A DNA stretch of 33,602 nt from positions 1 to 33,602 of the forward strand of contig MFKT01000014.1 of assembly GCA_001781125.1 (NCBI GenBank). Reading direction: 5' to 3'. The notes beneath the pieces were generated by a model. The model searched no databases, was not told where the DNA came from, and saw nothing but the letters and a program-made list of their open reading frames with translations. How positions within the stretch are numbered: the stretch's first letter is position 1; every line of letters begins with the position of its first letter. Of this stretch, positions 31,066-33,602 are shown one piece after another. The stretch is from Candidatus Kaiserbacteria bacterium RIFCSPHIGHO2_01_FULL_53_29. GTDB taxonomy: Bacteria > Patescibacteriota > Minisyncoccia > Phycocordibacterales > UBA2100. The position numbers were made by a program, and so were the translations under genes.

Positions 31066-32579
31066 ACAGGCCTTCTCCGCGGCAAAACGAGATAGAGACG
31101 GAAGTTACTACGGGGCACGTCGGAGAAAAATGCGCGGTTTTCGGGGTCTACGGAAAAGGACTCGATGTCGCGCGACTCTCCTTCTTCGGTCTCTTCGCGC
31201 TCCAGCATCGCGGACAGGAATCATCCGGCATCGCGACAGCTGATGGCGATACTATTACGCTGCACAAGGGAATGGGGCTCGTCTCGCAAGTATTCAATGA
31301 TGAGCTCATCGGAGGCCTGAAGGGCCACGTCGCGGTCGCGCATAACCGGTATTCGACGACCGGCGGCTCCAAGGTGAAGCACGCCCAGCCCATGCTTGCC
31401 GCGGGTGCTTCGTCTTTGCAGAAGCTTTCCTACGAAGATCCACACCCGAGCCTCAACGATTCGGTATCGCTGTGTTCCGGCTCCGACGACGGAGCGATCG
31501 CACTGGTCCACAACGGCAACCTTCCGACCACGACCGAACTTGCTCAATTTCTCCGCTCGAAAGGCGTTGACCCGTCGGAATTTTCCGATTCCCGCATGAT
31601 GGTCGAAGCTATCGCAGCGCGTATGCGTGAGGGAGTGGAATTGAGCGGCGCGATCAAGGATGTGTACCCGCTTTTTACCGGCGCGTTTTCTCTTTTGATC
31701 ATGTCGAAGGATACGCTCGTTGCGGTGCGTGATCGTTGCGGCATCCGCCCGCTCGCCCTTGCCAAATTGAACGGCGGATACGTGATCGCATCGGAAACGT
31801 GCGCGCTCCCGCCCATTGGCGCCGATTTTGAGCGCGAAATAAATCCCGGCGAGATGGTCGTGATCGATGAGAAGGGTGTGCGCAGCGAGCAGGTCGTGCC
31901 ACCTGACCCCAAGCTCGATATTTTCGAATTCGTCTATTTTGCGCGGCCCGATAGCCAGCTTTTGGGAAAATCGGTCTACGATGTGCGCAAGAATTTCGGC
32001 ACACAACTTGCAAAAGAGTATCCGGTAGAAGCTGATGTCGTGATCCCCGTGCCGGAGACGGCGATCCCCTCGGCGATAGGCTATGCGCAAGCGCTCGGCA
32101 TTCCGTTTGAAATGGGTCTCGTGAAAAATCGCTATATCCACCGCACATTCATCACGCCCGAGCAGCACGTGCGCGAGCAGGGTGTAAAGGCGAAGCTGAC
32201 GCCGCTCCCCGAGGTGATCCGCGGCAAGCGCGTAGTCGTCTTCGACGATTCGATAGTCCGTGGGACTACATCGCAGCAGATAGTCAAAATGGTCTTCGAG
32301 GCGGGGGCAAAAGAAGTGCACTTTCTCGTCGCCTCACCTCCGGTAAAATATCCCGATTTTTACGGCATAGATACACCGAAACAAACCGAGCTTATTGCGG
32401 CCGTGAAGTCGGTAGAAGAGATCGAGAAATATCTGGGCGCCACATCGCTGCGTTTCCTTTCATACGAGGGCATGATCAAGGCCACGGGAATTTCCGAAGA
32501 TCAATTCTGCACATCGTGCTTCACCGGCGTCTACCCGATAGATATCAGGGAGCGGGCAGTGGAGATCAAGAAGGTGTAA
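31062..32579 (+). CDS. purF: Amidophosphoribosyltransferase
   Basis: The 505-aa product forms phosphoribosylamine from PRPP and glutamine, the first step of purine synthesis. A class II glutaminase domain follows a short propeptide; the nucleophile is C24 in GEKCAVFGVYG, then LQHRGQESSGIA, AHNRYSTTG and HNGNLPTT. The PRPP domain has VVVFDDSIVRGTTSQQIV. Of the four cysteines that bind a 4Fe-4S cluster in the B. subtilis enzyme, the CxxC (CTSC) near the C-terminus is kept. The other two positions read Asp (LDIFEFVYF; PVKYPDFYGID), so a cluster is unlikely. ATG 31062 is preferred over TTG 31050 because of the ATGA overlap. Confidence 0.95.
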   Translation: MNRPSPRQNEIETEVTTGHVGEKCAVFGVYGKGLDVARLSFFGLFALQHRGQESSGIATADGDTITLHKGMGLVSQVFNDELIGGLKGHVAVAHNRYSTTGGSKVKHAQPMLAAGASSLQKLSYEDPHPSLNDSVSLCSGSDDGAIALVHNGNLPTTTELAQFLRSKGVDPSEFSDSRMMVEAIAARMREGVELSGAIKDVYPLFTGAFSLLIMSKDTLVAVRDRCGIRPLALAKLNGGYVIASETCALPPIGADFEREINPGEMVVIDEKGVRSEQVVPPDPKLDIFEFVYFARPDSQLLGKSVYDVRKNFGTQLAKEYPVEADVVIPVPETAIPSAIGYAQALGIPFEMGLVKNRYIHRTFITPEQHVREQGVKAKLTPLPEVIRGKRVVVFDDSIVRGTTSQQIVKMVFEAGAKEVHFLVASPPVKYPDFYGIDTPKQTELIAAVKSVEEIEKYLGATSLRFLSYEGMIKATGISEDQFCTSCFTGVYPIDIRERAVEIKKV

Positions 32580-32615
32580 ATGTAAGCAGATGTGGGATAA
32601 TGCGTCTTCACGATG

Positions 32616-32649
32616 AGAGCCATCCCTCGAACAGCGGGAATATGGCTCT
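32616..32649. repeat. Hairpin after purF
   Basis: An 8-bp perfect outer stem AGAGCCAT/ATGGCTCT (32616-32623 with 32642-32649), with inner CCC/GGG pairing, lies between purF and the last gene. There is no T-run. It is a possible transcript-end structure. Confidence 0.5.
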
Positions 32650-32684
32650 AAATCAAGACCTTAGTAAGTATTAATTATAATTCT

Positions 32685-33482
32685 ATGAACATCATTCGTA
32701 ACTCTATTGCGGCTGTGACCGCAGTTGTTCTTTCGCTCGGTTTTGCGCTTCCTGCGGCGGCGCAAGGCGCCTATGGGACCGTTGATTCTGCGACGCAAGG
32801 TACGGTCAACGTTGATAGCTCGAACAGCACGAACGCCAATGTCGGTGTTGACGTCGGCGTCGGAGTCGGCGGCAGCGCGGATTCCAACAGTGGTAGCGCA
32901 CAAACGCAAGGGGAGACAAATGCGTCTGGCGCCGCCGATGTTTCTGCTACAGGAGACGTGAGCGTGGATGTAACTCCGCTCATTATTACGCGCGCCGACG
33001 TTGATTCCAATGCGGTAGAAGCAACATCAGCCTCGGCATCTTCAGTGAAGACGCAGGCGGAGCTCTCCGGATTCGTCGCAGCGCAGGTGAAAGGCGACAA
33101 CAACATCTCTGCGGTTGAAGCGGCCTCGGACAGTGTCGCGGTGACCTACAAGCAGCACGCGAAGCTCTTCGGCTTCATTCCGGTCACTCTGGACGCGACT
33201 GCGACGGTGGACGCCAGCGGCAACGTGAAGATCTCGTATCCGTGGTACGCATTTCTCACGGTTACCAACCACGATGACCTGCAGGCCAGTATCCAGAGCA
33301 ACGTGAATGCGCAGTTGGGAGTGAGCGGTTCTGTGAACGCTTCGGCGCAGGAATCGGCACAACTTGCTGCCGGCGAACAGGCCAGGATCGTTGCCGCCGT
33401 ACAAGCGGCAATGCAGGCGCAGTTCGACGCTGATGTGAACGCTCGCGTGAATAAAGTGGACGGCATGACCCTGAAGCAATAA
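32685..33482 (+). CDS. Secreted low-complexity (Ala/Ser/Val/Asp-rich) protein
   Basis: This 265-aa protein has a clear signal peptide: a basic start MNIIRN, hydrophobic AAVTAVVLSLGFALP, and an AAAQG cleavage region near residue 27. The mature N-terminal part (about 28-95) is rich in Ser, Asn, Gly, Asp and Val with short alternating patterns (GVDVGVGVGG). A middle region (about 100-215) includes KLFGFIPVTLDATATVDASG and SYPWYAFLT and looks folded and beta-rich. The C-terminal part is Ala/Gln/Asn helix-like (ARIVAAVQAAMQAQF). No known domain is recognised. It is probably an exported or cell-surface protein. TATAAT at 32676-32681 lies only 3 nt before the ATG. A strong terminator follows. Confidence 0.8.
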   Translation: MNIIRNSIAAVTAVVLSLGFALPAAAQGAYGTVDSATQGTVNVDSSNSTNANVGVDVGVGVGGSADSNSGSAQTQGETNASGAADVSATGDVSVDVTPLIITRADVDSNAVEATSASASSVKTQAELSGFVAAQVKGDNNISAVEAASDSVAVTYKQHAKLFGFIPVTLDATATVDASGNVKISYPWYAFLTVTNHDDLQASIQSNVNAQLGVSGSVNASAQESAQLAAGEQARIVAAVQAAMQAQFDADVNARVNKVDGMTLKQ

Positions 33483-33504
33483 CCTTACGCACATGTCGCA
33501 ACAA

Positions 33505-33526
33505 AAAGCCCCTCACGGGGCTTTTG
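33505..33526. terminator. Terminator of the secreted-protein gene
   Basis: A 9-bp perfect stem AAAAGCCCC-TCAC-GGGGCTTTT with A-rich and T-rich flanks can act in either direction. Confidence 0.85.
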
Positions 33527-33549
33527 CATAACCTCAGATACATATTGCA

Positions 33550-33568
33550 CTCCTTCACGATGAAGGAG
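33550..33568. repeat. Hairpin near the window end
   Basis: An 8-bp perfect stem CTCCTTCA-CGA-TGAAGGAG lies 24 nt after the terminator. It could be a second terminator-like hairpin or part of the 5' leader of a gene beyond the window. Confidence 0.5.
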
Positions 33569-33602
33569 CATGCGGATATCCAACATTAATAGGGGCGTCA
33601 AA

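Noticed and set aside
31221..32321. 366-aa open frame on the - strand inside purF
   Set aside because: It is antisense to a fully conserved enzyme; its His/Arg/Asp-rich composition is a shadow of codon bias.
1..33602. CRISPR arrays, tRNA or rRNA genes
   Set aside because: Reading by eye I found no regularly spaced direct repeats, no tRNA-like TTCGA arm with acceptor stem and no rRNA sequence; a covariance search could still find a diverged RNA.

Overview
The window is about 33.6 kb of compact bacterial DNA of moderate GC content. Every gene I can support lies on the + strand. Neighbouring genes usually overlap by 4 nt (ATGA) or sit a few bases apart. Many transcription units have a -10 box ending only 5-8 nt before the start codon, with no Shine-Dalgarno sequence, which suggests leaderless mRNAs. 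The short proteins, leaderless promoters, small in-frame repeat inserts and metabolic mosaic fit a Candidate Phyla Radiation (Patescibacteria/Parcubacteria-like) genome or a similarly streamlined lineage. That assignment is inference. TGA is used as an ordinary stop codon.

Layout. 1-1279 is an IS110-family element whose non-coding left part folds like a bridge RNA; its loops match the element ends and the right flank. 1283-5753 holds a small winged-helix protein, a P2-type cation ATPase and an MFS exporter. 5838-7756 is eno-gpmA, followed by a decayed HAD hydrolase and a possible 62-aa gene. 8332-13841 holds thrA (aspartokinase-homoserine dehydrogenase), asd and tkt. 13962-15361 holds a small overlapping leader ORF, a DoxX-like membrane protein, an IMPase-family phosphatase and a 34-aa protein. 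15414-22415 is a complete histidine operon: a TrpR-like regulator, hisG, hisD, hisC, hisB (HAD+IGPD), hisH, a hisA-hisF fusion and hisIE. The genes from hisG onward are chained by six consecutive ATGA overlaps and end at a strong terminator. 22518-22715 is a small hypothetical gene. 22785-30925 is an arginine cluster: an attenuator-like leader, argC, argJ, argB, argD, argG, argH and a divergent argF-like gene. 31062-32579 is purF behind a short leader ORF. 32685-33482 is a secreted low-complexity protein followed by a terminator.

How the genes work together. Enolase and phosphoglycerate mutase serve lower glycolysis. Transketolase supplies pentose phosphates, hence PRPP, which both HisG and PurF consume. 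ThrA and Asd take aspartate to homoserine. The his genes cover all ten steps from PRPP and ATP to histidine. The arg genes cover acetyl-cycling ornithine synthesis (ArgJ) through to arginine.

Most notable: the self-consistent IS110 bridge RNA; the HisA-HisF fusion, with Glu in place of a catalytic Asp in its HisA half; an E. coli-type HisG lacking its regulatory domain; palindromic mini-repeats inserted in frame in thrA, argB and argG, with a different insert beside the self-cleavage site of ArgJ; and a classical-looking arginine attenuator before argC.
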